Below, one piece after another: positions 1 through 8,511 of a stretch of DNA of 45,644 nt. Source of the DNA: Rhodopila globiformis (GTDB lineage: Bacteria > Pseudomonadota > Alphaproteobacteria > Acetobacterales > Acetobacteraceae); assembly GCF_002937115.1 (NCBI RefSeq), contig NZ_NHRY01000108.1, forward strand, positions 1 through 45,644, written 5' to 3'. The first letter of the stretch is position 1, and the number at the start of each line of letters is the position of its first letter. The position numbers and the translations under genes were made by a program. The notes beneath the pieces are model-generated. The model did no database searches. It was not told where the DNA came from and worked only from the letters and a program-made list of their open reading frames with translations.

Positions 1-7
1 CTGAACC

Positions 8-122
8 GGCCACTTTAGTGGCCAACTGAACCCGGGACCGCGTTAGCGGTCCCGCTTGCCGCTTTGAGCGGCTCACACTCAACGGGCCGCGTCAGCGACC
101 CGCCCGGCCGCTTTGAGCGGCC
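8..122. repeat. Array of five consecutive GC-rich stem-loops
   Basis: Five self-complementary units follow one another: 8-23 (7-bp stem), 34-53 (8-bp stem, loop GTTA), 58-72 (6-bp stem, loop TTG), 83-102 (8-bp stem with one mismatch, loop GTCA) and 106-122 (7-bp stem, loop TTG). Stem sequences differ while the loop-proximal bases recur (GCT-TTG-AGC or CGC-GTYA-GCG), so the shape is kept more than the sequence. A sixth, terminator-like hairpin follows at 135-153. I know no named family for this array. It lies downstream of the M23 gene, so it could be a 3' UTR or the edge of a mobile or repeat element cut by the window border. Confidence 0.75.
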
Positions 123-134
123 AACACCATAAAG

Positions 135-153
135 CCCCCGGCTCTGCCGGGGG
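135..153 (-). terminator. Terminator-like hairpin downstream of the M23 gene
   Basis: An 8-bp perfect stem (CCCCCGGC / GCCGGGGG) encloses a 3-nt loop. Read on the minus strand it is followed by CTTTA, a short T-rich tail. This fits a factor-independent terminator for the minus-strand genes ending at 305, although it lies about 150 bases past the stop and the T tract is short. Confidence 0.55.
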
Positions 154-210
154 ATATTTACTCGTTTCAGAGATCTGTGCATCCCGTAGGCCTGCGCCGG
201 CCATGACGAT
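154..210 (-). repeat. Degenerate copy of a dispersed repeat (minus orientation)
   Basis: Read on the minus strand this stretch begins ATCGTCATGGCCGG and runs on through ATGCACA, then TGAAACGAGT. The same order of blocks occurs at about 45523-45580 on the plus strand (ATCGTCATGGCCGG, ATGCACA, GGAAACGAGT). Aligned by eye the two are clearly homologous over about 55 bases. The rest of the gene-free stretch up to 304 shows nothing else I can name. Confidence 0.7.
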
Positions 211-304
211 GATGGCACCCCGTCCCAATTGACCTGCGGTCTGCTGTAGCTGACGCCCTGGCTGAATGGGGATTCTGATGGGTTTCCGTTGTTGCCAGGG
301 CGTC

Positions 305-892
305 TTACGGTTGCCGTTCGGAGACGACACGAGCCGGACGGGGCCGTTCTTCCGACCGTAAGGCCTGATGAACGCTGCACGGACCGATATGGAGATATGG
401 CATCGGATCAACCGGCCGTCCGCCCATAATCATTCCAAAGTATAAATGAGGACCGTACGTCAGACCGCTCCGGCCAACCCTTGCTATCCTTTCTCCTCCG
501 TAAACGAATCTGCGGCCCTCGGCGATCAACGGCGAGACGAGACCAAGGTGGCTGTACACGCCGATGAAGCCGTCATGCTGGATGAGAATTTCCAGGCCTC
601 CCACCCCATGCCGCTGGATCCGTATGATGGTGCCCGGGGCGACCGCCGTCACGGCCGCTCCCACCGGAGCCGGCAGATCAACGCCGTTGTGAAACGTCCC
701 GGCAAGCGGCTTGTTGGGCAGCGTGCGGGGACCGAACGGAGACGATACGCAGGCCGATGCGACCGGCAGAAGCATGGCGGTTTGCCCGAGCCCCCGTGGC
801 GCCGCCTGTGAATCGAGTGGCACCGAGGAAAGCCCCCAGGCCAACACTGGCAGAAGCGACTTCTGCAGCAGGAAGTGGCTGCGTCTTTTCAT
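305..892 (-). CDS. M23 (LytM-like) peptidase domain protein, possibly inactive
   Basis: A 195-residue protein with an N-terminal signal peptide (basic MKRR start, hydrophobic stretch to about residue 23, likely cut near SQA-A at 30/31) and one M23 domain (about 45-170). The M23 signatures H68-x3-D72 (in HNGVD) and the YSHL His at 115 are present. In the usual HxH motif the second His, which ligates zinc in LytM, is Tyr (H149-L-Y151). M23 domains lacking ligands can act as amidase activators, as in EnvC/NlpD, so a regulatory or structural cell-wall role is possible. The start at 892 is chosen because it gives the signal peptide; a 40-codon upstream extension is open but unlikely. It lies 133 bases after glnD on the same strand and may share its transcript. 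Confidence 0.8.
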   Translation of the reverse strand: MKRRSHFLLQKSLLPVLAWGLSSVPLDSQAAPRGLGQTAMLLPVASACVSSPFGPRTLPNKPLAGTFHNGVDLPAPVGAAVTAVAPGTIIRIQRHGVGGLEILIQHDGFIGVYSHLGLVSPLIAEGRRFVYGGERIARVGRSGLTYGPHLYFGMIMGGRPVDPMPYLHIGPCSVHQALRSEERPRPARVVSERQP

Positions 893-1025
893 GCAGCCAA
901 GGGTACTCGGTTGCTCAGGATAAGCAAGGAAGGCATATTGCTCTGATCCTTGCCTGATCGACTTCCTGCGTTCAGCCGTCCTCTGATGGCGGCCGCCGGC
1001 GAACGGCGACATCGGTCATCTTCGT

Positions 1026-3866
1026 CTATCCCGTGGCAGCCTTCCTCAGTGTGCGCACCGCGGGAAGGACGACGGGCGAGGCCGGATCCTCAGCACTGGC
1101 CAGTGCTTGCAGCAGAGCCTCCTTGATCTGACCGAGCTTGCGCTCGTTCTCGATCTTCAGCCCGAATATGTCCTTGACGTAGAAGACGTCCACGGCCCGC
1201 ACCCCATAGGTCGTGACATGCGCCGACGCAATCTGGAGTCCCTGTTCGCTGATTGCCGCGGTCACGTCGTGCAGCAACCCCGGGCGGTCGCGCCCATTCA
1301 CTTCCAGAACGGTATGGGTATTGGATGCGTGATTGTCGATCACGACCCGAGGCGGAACATGGATGGCCTGCATCCGCCGTCCCAGCAGTACCTTGGAGAC
1401 CCGCCCGATCTCCGTTGCCAGCTTCAAACGGCCTGACAAGGCTTGCTCGATCAGAACGGACAGTCGCGCCAGTCGATGCGGCGAGTCGAATGTGCCGCCG
1501 CTGGTGTCCTGAATCCAGAACGTATCCAGCGCCATGCCATTGTTCATGGTGTGAATGCGCGCATCGACAATGGATGCCCCGGCAACCGCAATCGCCCCGG
1601 AAATCTGGCTGAACAACCCGGCGTGGTCGGCACAATAGACCGTCACTTCGGTGACCGCTCGCGCCGGCAGCGGCTGGGTGTCGACGGTCAGCGGCGACTG
1701 GCGATGTTCCGAATCACGAATAAGCCGGGCATGGCGGGCATGGGTTTCCGGATCGAACGACAGCCAGTACCCCGCATAGCCGAGCGATGTGTAGCTTTCG
1801 ATCTCCTGATCCGTCCAGTCCGACAGCAAGGAGGCGACCGCCTGCTTGGCCCGTGCGACACGCACATCGCGCTCGGCCGTCGCCAGCCCGCCCGCCAGGA
1901 CTTCGGCAACACGCGAATACAGTTCGCGGAGCAGCGTGGCCTTCCAGCCGTTCCACACCTTGCTGGACACCGCGCGCATATCCGCAACGGTCAGGATCAG
2001 CAGCAGGCGCAGCCGTTCCGGAGACTGGATCGTATCGGCCAGGTCCAGGATCGTCTTCGGGTCGTCGATATCGCGCTTGAAGGCGGTCCCGCTCAGCAGC
2101 AGGTGATGGAGCACCAGCCACGAAACGGTTTCCGTCTCCTCATCCGTCAATCCCAGCGCCGGTCCGACCTCAAGCGCAACCTCCGCGCCGATCTCGGAGT
2201 GATCGCCGCCGCGCCCTTTGGCGATATCATGCAGCAGCATCGCCAGGTATAAAGCCCGGCGCGACTGAACATGGTCGATCAGCTCAGACGCAATGGGCGC
2301 GATCTCCGCCAGTTCGCCACGTTCAAGCTTGTTCAGGACGCGGACCGCCTCGATCGTATGCTCATCGACGGTAAATATATGGTAAGTGTCGAACTGCATT
2401 TGCCCGACGATGCGCGCCCAGTCCGGCAGGTACCGGCCGAAGAAGCCGGTCTCGTTCAGGATGCCCAGCCAGCGCGCGCCGTCGGGGTGCGGGCTGCCCG
2501 GCCGGTGCCGGTCGGGTTCCTTGCCACACAGCAAGTCCATGAAAATGGCAGCCGCTTTCGGATCGCCGCGCAGCGCGACGGCCCGGCGCTCGTTCTGGAT
2601 GAACGAGCGGATGGCGAGCGGATGAAGCTCCAGGCCCCGGTCGCGGGCAATCTGCAGGATCCGCAGCATCTGGATCGGTTCAGCATCGAAATCGCGGCCG
2701 CTGATCGGCAGCAGCTTGCCTTCCGCGAGCACGAACCCGGCCGAAAGCAGCGCGGCGTCGGTTTCCGCCTCGATTGCCGGAGGGCCAAGCGCGGAGCGCA
2801 GGATCGCCGGCTCTAGGATCCGGGTCAACCGCGCGATCTCGCGTGCCGTCAGGAAATAGTGGCGCATGAAGCGCTCGACGCCGTCCTGGCGGCCGTGCCG
2901 GGTGTAGCCCATGCGAGCGCCGATGACGGGCTGCAGATCGAAGGTCAGCCGTTCCTCCGCCCGGCCCGCCACGTAGTGCAGGTGGAACCGGACCGTCCAG
3001 AGGAATTCCCACGCCCGCCGGCCGTGACGCGCCTCCTGCTGCGTCAGGATGCCGCCCAGGTCGGCCAGTTCGCCCATGGTCTGGGTGTCGAACACATAGC
3101 GCGCGATCCAGTACAGCGTCTGAAGGTCACGCAGGCCGCCGCGGCCCTCCTTCACGTTCGGCTCGACCACGAACGGGCTGTCGCCGTAGCGCCGATGACG
3201 CACCGACCGCTCGGCCTGCTTGGCGGCGATGTACTCGGCGGCGCCCGCTTCCTTGCAGGCGGCGCGGAACCGGCGGTGGAAGTCGCCGAACAACACTTCG
3301 TTGCCCGCCAGGAACCTCGCATCGAGCAAAGCGGTGCGGATGGTCGTGTCCTTTGCGCCCTCGGTCAGGCAGTCGCTGATCGACCGGGTCGCATGACCGA
3401 CCTTCAGCCCAAGGTCCCAGAGGAAATACAGCATGTATTCGACGACACGCAGTGTCTCGGGCGTCGGGTCCTCGGCGGTCAGGAACAGCAGGTCGATGTC
3501 GCTGAACGGGGCCAGGACACCGCGTCCATAGCCACCGGTCGCCGCTATGCTGAGATTTTCGACCGGCTCCAGGTCCGAGTTCGTGGTGGTGTGCTCGAAC
3601 AGGGCGCCGATAACGCCGTCAACCAGCGCGGCAAGAAGTCGCGCGGCCTGCAGGCCGGTGATCTGCTCATGCTCGAAGGCGTGCTGGACGTAGGATTGGA
3701 TGCGTGCCAGATGCCGCCTGAAGGCGCCGACCGCGGCCTCGCGCGGCACGGGGCCGCCTTCGGCAAGGCCGGCAAGTGTATCCGACAAAAGCGTCGCCGC
3801 GGCTTCGGGGGCACGTGGCAGGGGGATCGGGGTTAACATTGCCTTGATCGTACTATGGTGGTCCAT
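1026..3866 (-). CDS. glnD: [Protein-PII] uridylyltransferase / uridylyl-removing enzyme GlnD
   Basis: Bifunctional nitrogen sensor that adds UMP to PII (GlnB/GlnK) when glutamine is low and removes it when glutamine is high. The domains run in the family order: nucleotidyltransferase with GGYGRG...FSDIDLLFL (about residue 112-130), the central GlnD helical region, an HD hydrolase domain with LLHDIAKG and a following DHSEIG (about 540), and two C-terminal ACT domains (about 740-815 and 850-930; ADHAGLFSQISG and RDRPGLLHDV). Length is about 946 residues, normal for the family. The ATG at 3866 overlaps the last codons of mutS, which suggests coupling. An in-frame TTG at 3884 and an ATG at 3839 are alternatives. 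The overlap makes expression together with mutS likely. Confidence 0.97.
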   Translation of the reverse strand: MDHHSTIKAMLTPIPLPRAPEAAATLLSDTLAGLAEGGPVPREAAVGAFRRHLARIQSYVQHAFEHEQITGLQAARLLAALVDGVIGALFEHTTTNSDLEPVENLSIAATGGYGRGVLAPFSDIDLLFLTAEDPTPETLRVVEYMLYFLWDLGLKVGHATRSISDCLTEGAKDTTIRTALLDARFLAGNEVLFGDFHRRFRAACKEAGAAEYIAAKQAERSVRHRRYGDSPFVVEPNVKEGRGGLRDLQTLYWIARYVFDTQTMGELADLGGILTQQEARHGRRAWEFLWTVRFHLHYVAGRAEERLTFDLQPVIGARMGYTRHGRQDGVERFMRHYFLTAREIARLTRILEPAILRSALGPPAIEAETDAALLSAGFVLAEGKLLPISGRDFDAEPIQMLRILQIARDRGLELHPLAIRSFIQNERRAVALRGDPKAAAIFMDLLCGKEPDRHRPGSPHPDGARWLGILNETGFFGRYLPDWARIVGQMQFDTYHIFTVDEHTIEAVRVLNKLERGELAEIAPIASELIDHVQSRRALYLAMLLHDIAKGRGGDHSEIGAEVALEVGPALGLTDEETETVSWLVLHHLLLSGTAFKRDIDDPKTILDLADTIQSPERLRLLLILTVADMRAVSSKVWNGWKATLLRELYSRVAEVLAGGLATAERDVRVARAKQAVASLLSDWTDQEIESYTSLGYAGYWLSFDPETHARHARLIRDSEHRQSPLTVDTQPLPARAVTEVTVYCADHAGLFSQISGAIAVAGASIVDARIHTMNNGMALDTFWIQDTSGGTFDSPHRLARLSVLIEQALSGRLKLATEIGRVSKVLLGRRMQAIHVPPRVVIDNHASNTHTVLEVNGRDRPGLLHDVTAAISEQGLQIASAHVTTYGVRAVDVFYVKDIFGLKIENERKLGQIKEALLQALASAEDPASPVVLPAVRTLRKAATG

Positions 3867-6495
3867 CGGCGCAAGCGGGGACAAGCGCTTTCAGCAGATA
3901 TATGGCTTCAAGAGCTTGTTTCGGCGTCATGGCGTCGGGATTAATCTCATCGAGGGCGTCCCGCAGCCGGGACAGCGCATCATTTTCAGAAGCCGTGTCG
4001 TCCGGCATCGTGGCCGCCGCAAACAACGGCAGACTGCGCAGGGACGTGGACGTGGCCAGCGGCCCGCTGCGTTTTTCCATCGCCGCCATCAGCGAAGCCG
4101 CCCGGCGGACCACCGGCGCCGGCACGCCGGCCAGTTCCGCGACATGGATGCCCCAGGACCGTCCGGCTGCCCCCTCGGCGACTTCATGCAGGAATACAAC
4201 GCTGCCCTTCCATTCCTTGACGCGCATCGTATGCGGCCTCAACCGTGGCAGGCGATCTGCCAGTTCCGCAAGTTCATGGAAATGTGTCGCGAAAATGGTG
4301 CGGCATCGTGTTGCGGAGTGCAACGCCTCCAGCACGGCCCAGGCTATGGCAAGCCCATCCAGAGTGGAAGTGCCACGGCCGATCTCATCGACCACCACCA
4401 GGGACTTCGGGCCGGCCTGGTGCAGGATGGCGGCGGTTTCCGTCATTTCCACCATGAAGGTCGAGCGCCCGCGCGCCAGGTCGTCGGCCGCGCCCACCCG
4501 GCTGAACAGGCGATCGACGATCCCCAGGATGGCCGCATCCGCCGGCAGCGGCAGTCCGGCCTGGGCGAGCACGACGAACAGCGCATTCTGCCGCAGGAAC
4601 GTCGATTTGCCAGCCATGTTCGGCCCGGTCAGCAGCATCACCCGCCGATCGGCTGACAGGTCGCAGTTGTTGGGCACGAAAGCGGCCTGACCGGACAGCG
4701 CGCTTTCCACCACCGGGTGGCGGCCGGCTTCGATATGAAAGTCCTCGGCATCGGTCAGCACCGGCCGCACCCACCTTCCACCCTCGGCGAGTCCGGCAGC
4801 GGACTGGATGACATCGAGGAATGCCAGCGCCTCGGCACAGACGGCGAGGCTGTCGGATTGGTCGACAATCTTCCGGACGAGGTGGTTGAACACCGTGCGT
4901 TCACGCGCGGCCGCCTGTTCCGCCGCCTCGCGGATACGCTGGTCCAGCTCGGACAACTGGGCTTCCGTGAAGCGGGCGCCGTTGGCCATGCCCTGGCGGA
5001 GGGTCAGGGCCGGAAAGGCCCGCAGCTTCTCGACCGCCACAGCCGGCGCTTCGATCACATAGCCAAGCTGGGCATGGTGCTTGATCTTCAGGCTGGCGAC
5101 GCCGTAGCGCTGCGCGTAGTCGAGCTGAAGCGTCGCGATGACCTGGCGGCTTTCGTCCCGCAGGGCGCGGTGCGCATCCAGTTCGCCGTCGAAACCGGAT
5201 CGGATGACGCCGCCATCCTCCAACCGGGCCGGGGCCGGATCGGCGAGCGCGGCCTCCAGCTCCTGCGCCAATGTCGTGTCATCCGGAATCTTCGACCGGA
5301 CGCCGGCAAGGGCCGAGGGCAGGGGAGGCTGCAGGATCCCGGCGACAGCAAAAGCCGCCTTCAAACCATCCCGTATCGCGCCGAGATCACGCGGGCTGCC
5401 GCGATTGAGCGACAGGCGGCCCAAAGCCCGGGCCATATCCGGCGTCCCCCGCAGGATGCCGCGCAGTTTCTTGGTGGCGTCCGGGTTGGCCAGGCACCAG
5501 CTCCAGCCATCCTGGCGGGCAATGATTGCCGCATGGTCGGTCAGCGGCGCCGACAGCCAACCCGACAGCAAGCGTGCTCCCGCAGCCGTCACAGTCCGCT
5601 GCACCGCGGACAGCAGCGTGTACTGCGTGCCGCCGTCCCGCGATCGATGGATCTCGAGGTTCCCCCGGGTCGCCGCATCCATCGACAGCACGCCGGCCTG
5701 GCCCTGGGGTTCCGGATGGCCAAGCCGAGGCAAGGCGCCCGACTGTGTGCTGCGGACATAATCAACCGCCATGGCCGCCGCGACGGCTTCTCCATCGGTG
5801 AATGTCCCGAAGGCATCGAGGCTGGCCGTGCCGAAAGCATCCGCCAGCCGCCGCCGCGCAATCAGCGGCGGCGAGGCAACCGGCTCGGGCGAGCGACGCG
5901 TGCTCCAGTCGCCCACTTCCACCGTCGGAGGCGCCAGGATCTCTGCCGGTTCAAGCCGACCGAGCAGGGCCTGCAAGTCCGTCGCGGGCAAGGAGGCGGT
6001 CTCGAACAGGCCGGTTGAGACATCAACCCAGGCCGCTCCCAGCAAATCCTTGTCCCAGGCGATGGCCATCAGCAGATTGGGGCGGCCAGCCTCCAGCAGC
6101 GTCTCTTCGGTGATCGTCCCCGGCGTGATCACCCGGATGACCTCCCGCCGGATCGGCTGCTTACCCGTCCGCGCCTTGGGGTCTTCCATCTGTTCGACGA
6201 TGGCAACCCGAAAGCCCCGGCGGATCAGGCGGGCGAGGTAGGATTCCGCGGCATGATACGGCACGCCGCACATCGGGATGGGGGTGCCGCCGTGCTCGCC
6301 GCGGTGGCTGAGTACGATGTCCAGCACTGACGCGGCGGCTTCCGCGTCGGCGAAGAACAACTCGTAGAAATCGCCCATGCGGAAGAACAGCAGGGCATCG
6401 GGATGCTTCTCCTTCGCTGCGAACCATTGCGCCATTGCCGGCGTCGCGCCGGCGGCTGACGGTGCCTTGGCGAGATCTGGAGGCGTCGTATCCAC
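3853..6495 (-). CDS. mutS: DNA mismatch repair ATPase MutS
   Basis: Recognises base mismatches and small loops and starts repair with MutL. At 880 residues it is full length. It shows the mismatch-contact motif GDFYELF (Phe43-Tyr44-Glu45), the core and clamp regions, Walker A GPNMAGKST (about 620) and the DEIGRGTS Walker B region (about 698), followed by the His switch region (ATHFHEL). The start is GTG at 6495, 7 bases after the mnmG stop. The 3' end overlaps glnD. A mnmG-mutS-glnD transcript is therefore likely. Confidence 0.98.
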   Translation of the reverse strand: MDTTPPDLAKAPSAAGATPAMAQWFAAKEKHPDALLFFRMGDFYELFFADAEAAASVLDIVLSHRGEHGGTPIPMCGVPYHAAESYLARLIRRGFRVAIVEQMEDPKARTGKQPIRREVIRVITPGTITEETLLEAGRPNLLMAIAWDKDLLGAAWVDVSTGLFETASLPATDLQALLGRLEPAEILAPPTVEVGDWSTRRSPEPVASPPLIARRRLADAFGTASLDAFGTFTDGEAVAAAMAVDYVRSTQSGALPRLGHPEPQGQAGVLSMDAATRGNLEIHRSRDGGTQYTLLSAVQRTVTAAGARLLSGWLSAPLTDHAAIIARQDGWSWCLANPDATKKLRGILRGTPDMARALGRLSLNRGSPRDLGAIRDGLKAAFAVAGILQPPLPSALAGVRSKIPDDTTLAQELEAALADPAPARLEDGGVIRSGFDGELDAHRALRDESRQVIATLQLDYAQRYGVASLKIKHHAQLGYVIEAPAVAVEKLRAFPALTLRQGMANGARFTEAQLSELDQRIREAAEQAAARERTVFNHLVRKIVDQSDSLAVCAEALAFLDVIQSAAGLAEGGRWVRPVLTDAEDFHIEAGRHPVVESALSGQAAFVPNNCDLSADRRVMLLTGPNMAGKSTFLRQNALFVVLAQAGLPLPADAAILGIVDRLFSRVGAADDLARGRSTFMVEMTETAAILHQAGPKSLVVVDEIGRGTSTLDGLAIAWAVLEALHSATRCRTIFATHFHELAELADRLPRLRPHTMRVKEWKGSVVFLHEVAEGAAGRSWGIHVAELAGVPAPVVRRAASLMAAMEKRSGPLATSTSLRSLPLFAAATMPDDTASENDALSRLRDALDEINPDAMTPKQALEAIYLLKALVPACADGPP

Positions 6496-6502
6496 AGCCC
6501 GG

Positions 6503-8380
6503 CTATGCCTCCGCGCCAGCAGGTTGCGACGCTTCGCGCTTGCGGATGAAAGCGGCGATCGATGCCAGGGCAGCCGGGGTCATGCCCTGGATGCGCGACG
6601 CCGCGCCGAGCGAATCCGGGCGGGCACGGTTCAGCTTTTCGCGGATCTCCGCCGACAGGCCGCCGATCTCTTCGAAGACGATATTCGTCAGTCCGACACC
6701 GTTCTCGCGTTGGCTGAGCCGGAACTCGGCCTGCTGTCGATGCAGGTAGCCGGCGTATCGCGCATCGATGCGCAACTGCTCCGCCGTCCGGTCCGGAAGC
6801 GCTTCGAGCCACGGGAATTCGGCGCACAGCAGCGGCCATGTGATGGCGTCGTTACCGGCCAGTTCCAGAACCGATCGCCAGCGACCGTCCGTGAAGGGCG
6901 GTATTCCCAGACGAACAGCGGCTGCGGCCGGAAGCCCTTCCTGTCGTGCGCGCTCCAGCGCCTGGTCCAGCGAGTGCTTGTGCTGGAGGAAGGCAGCGGT
7001 TCTTGGCTGGCCGACACAACCCCAGGCCATTCCCTTTTCGGTCAGTCGCAGATCGGCATTGTCGGCCCGCAAGCTCAGGCGGAACTCGGCGCGGGAGGTG
7101 AACATCCGATAGGGTTCGGTCACGCCCTGCGTCGTCAGGTCATCCACCATGACGCCGATGTAGGATTCCGTCCGATCAAGCCACACGGCGGCTTGATCGC
7201 CGCAAAGACGCGCCGCATTCAGCCCTGCCAGCAATCCTTGCGCCGCCGCTTCTTCGTAGCCTGTCGTGCCGTTGATCTGTCCGGCCAGGAACAACCCCGG
7301 CATGGCGCGCACTTCCAGGCCGCGTGTCAGTGCCCGTGGATCGACATAGTCGTACTCGACTGCGTAGCCGGGCCGGATCATGCGGGCATGTTCCAGTCCC
7401 GGGATTGTCGTCAGGATTGCCCGCTGCACGTCCTCGGGGAGGCTGGTGGATATGCCGTTCGGGTAGATGGTCGGGTCATCCAGGCCTTCCGGCTCCAGGA
7501 AGATATTATGCCGATCCTTGCCGGCGAACCGGACGATCTTGTCCTCGATCGACGGGCAGTAGCGTGGACCCCGGCCGGCAATCTGGCCCGAGTAAACAGC
7601 CGACTTATGTATATTTTCCCGTATGACCGCGTGCGTGGCTTCGGTTGTGCCGGTGATGCGGCATTCGATCTGCGGATTCGGCAAGTGCGCAGTCATGGTG
7701 CTGAACGGCTGCGGCTGGTCGTCTCCCGGGTCCGCCCGCAACCCTTCCCAATCGATGGTGCGGCGATCCAGGCGCGGCGGAGTTCCGGTCTTCAGGCGGC
7801 CAACGGGGAGCCCAAGCCGCAGCAGGGTCCGCGCCAGGCCAATGGAGGGCGCCTCGCCGATGCGGCCGGCTTCGGTGCGATGATCGCCGATATGGATGAT
7901 CCCGCGCAGGAACGTCCCGGCCGTCAGCACGGCGGCGCCACAGCCGATGCGGCTGCCGTCGGCGCAGATCACGGCGGCGACCCGGCCGTTCCGATCCGCC
8001 TCAAGATCCTCGACGCTCGCGGCACGCAGCGCGAGGCCGGGCGTGTCCTCCAGCAACGCCCGCATGGCGCGCCGATACAGCCCGCGATCCGCCTGTGCGC
8101 GGGGGCCGCGGACGGCTGGGCCCTTGCTTCGATTGAGCAACTTGAAATGGATGCCGGCAGCGTCCGCGGCGCGGCCCATCAGGCCGTCCAGAGCGTCGAT
8201 CTCGCGAACCAGGTGCCCTTTGCCAATGCCGCCGATGGACGGATTGCAGGACATTTCCCCTATCGTATGCAACGAATGGGTCAGCAGCAGGGTACGGGCG
8301 CCTGCCCGGGCGGCCGCGGCCGCGGCTTCGCATCCGGCGTGGCCGCCGCCGACAACGATGACATCGAAGCGATCACTCAT
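6503..8380 (-). CDS. mnmG: tRNA uridine-5-carboxymethylaminomethyl(34) synthesis enzyme MnmG
   Basis: FAD-dependent partner of MnmE that modifies the wobble uridine of several tRNAs. The 625-residue length is typical. The N-terminal FAD-binding motif [10 protein letters not shown] (residues 11-20), the conserved [15 protein letters not shown] region and the C-terminal helical tRNA/MnmE-binding region are all present. In many alphaproteobacteria mnmG is followed by rsmG, parA and parB. Here it is followed 7 bases later by mutS, and parAB lie 13 kb away. It is divergent from maeB with about 130 bases between them, which must hold both promoters; I see no clear operator there. Confidence 0.98.
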   Translation of the reverse strand: MSDRFDVIVVGGGHAGCEAAAAAARAGARTLLLTHSLHTIGEMSCNPSIGGIGKGHLVREIDALDGLMGRAADAAGIHFKLLNRSKGPAVRGPRAQADRGLYRRAMRALLEDTPGLALRAASVEDLEADRNGRVAAVICADGSRIGCGAAVLTAGTFLRGIIHIGDHRTEAGRIGEAPSIGLARTLLRLGLPVGRLKTGTPPRLDRRTIDWEGLRADPGDDQPQPFSTMTAHLPNPQIECRITGTTEATHAVIRENIHKSAVYSGQIAGRGPRYCPSIEDKIVRFAGKDRHNIFLEPEGLDDPTIYPNGISTSLPEDVQRAILTTIPGLEHARMIRPGYAVEYDYVDPRALTRGLEVRAMPGLFLAGQINGTTGYEEAAAQGLLAGLNAARLCGDQAAVWLDRTESYIGVMVDDLTTQGVTEPYRMFTSRAEFRLSLRADNADLRLTEKGMAWGCVGQPRTAAFLQHKHSLDQALERARQEGLPAAAAVRLGIPPFTDGRWRSVLELAGNDAITWPLLCAEFPWLEALPDRTAEQLRIDARYAGYLHRQQAEFRLSQRENGVGLTNIVFEEIGGLSAEIREKLNRARPDSLGAASRIQGMTPAALASIAAFIRKREASQPAGAEA

Positions 8381-8511
8381 CCGCCGCTTTCTGCCATAGA
8401 ATTCGGCGTCCAGCCATGCTTGAACGCGACACGCTTTTCATCACAGGCGGTCACGCCCATGATGGCGGCACGGGTCCGGGCAGGACGCTGCGGAAGATTG
8501 GGGGTTACGCC

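Noticed and set aside
1-160. CRISPR array or integron attC cluster at the window start
   Set aside because: The hairpins differ in sequence and spacing, there are no identical repeats with unique spacers, and no cas or integrase gene is near.
15-380. Minus-strand open frame of 121 codons over the hairpin array
   Set aside because: It runs through palindromic repeats and overlaps the end of the M23 gene. The composition is typical of GC-rich non-coding frames, with no family resemblance.
2859-3836. Long plus-strand open frame of 325 codons inside glnD
   Set aside because: It is antisense to a well-conserved enzyme and rich in Arg, Gln and Ala as expected for a GC-rich shadow frame.
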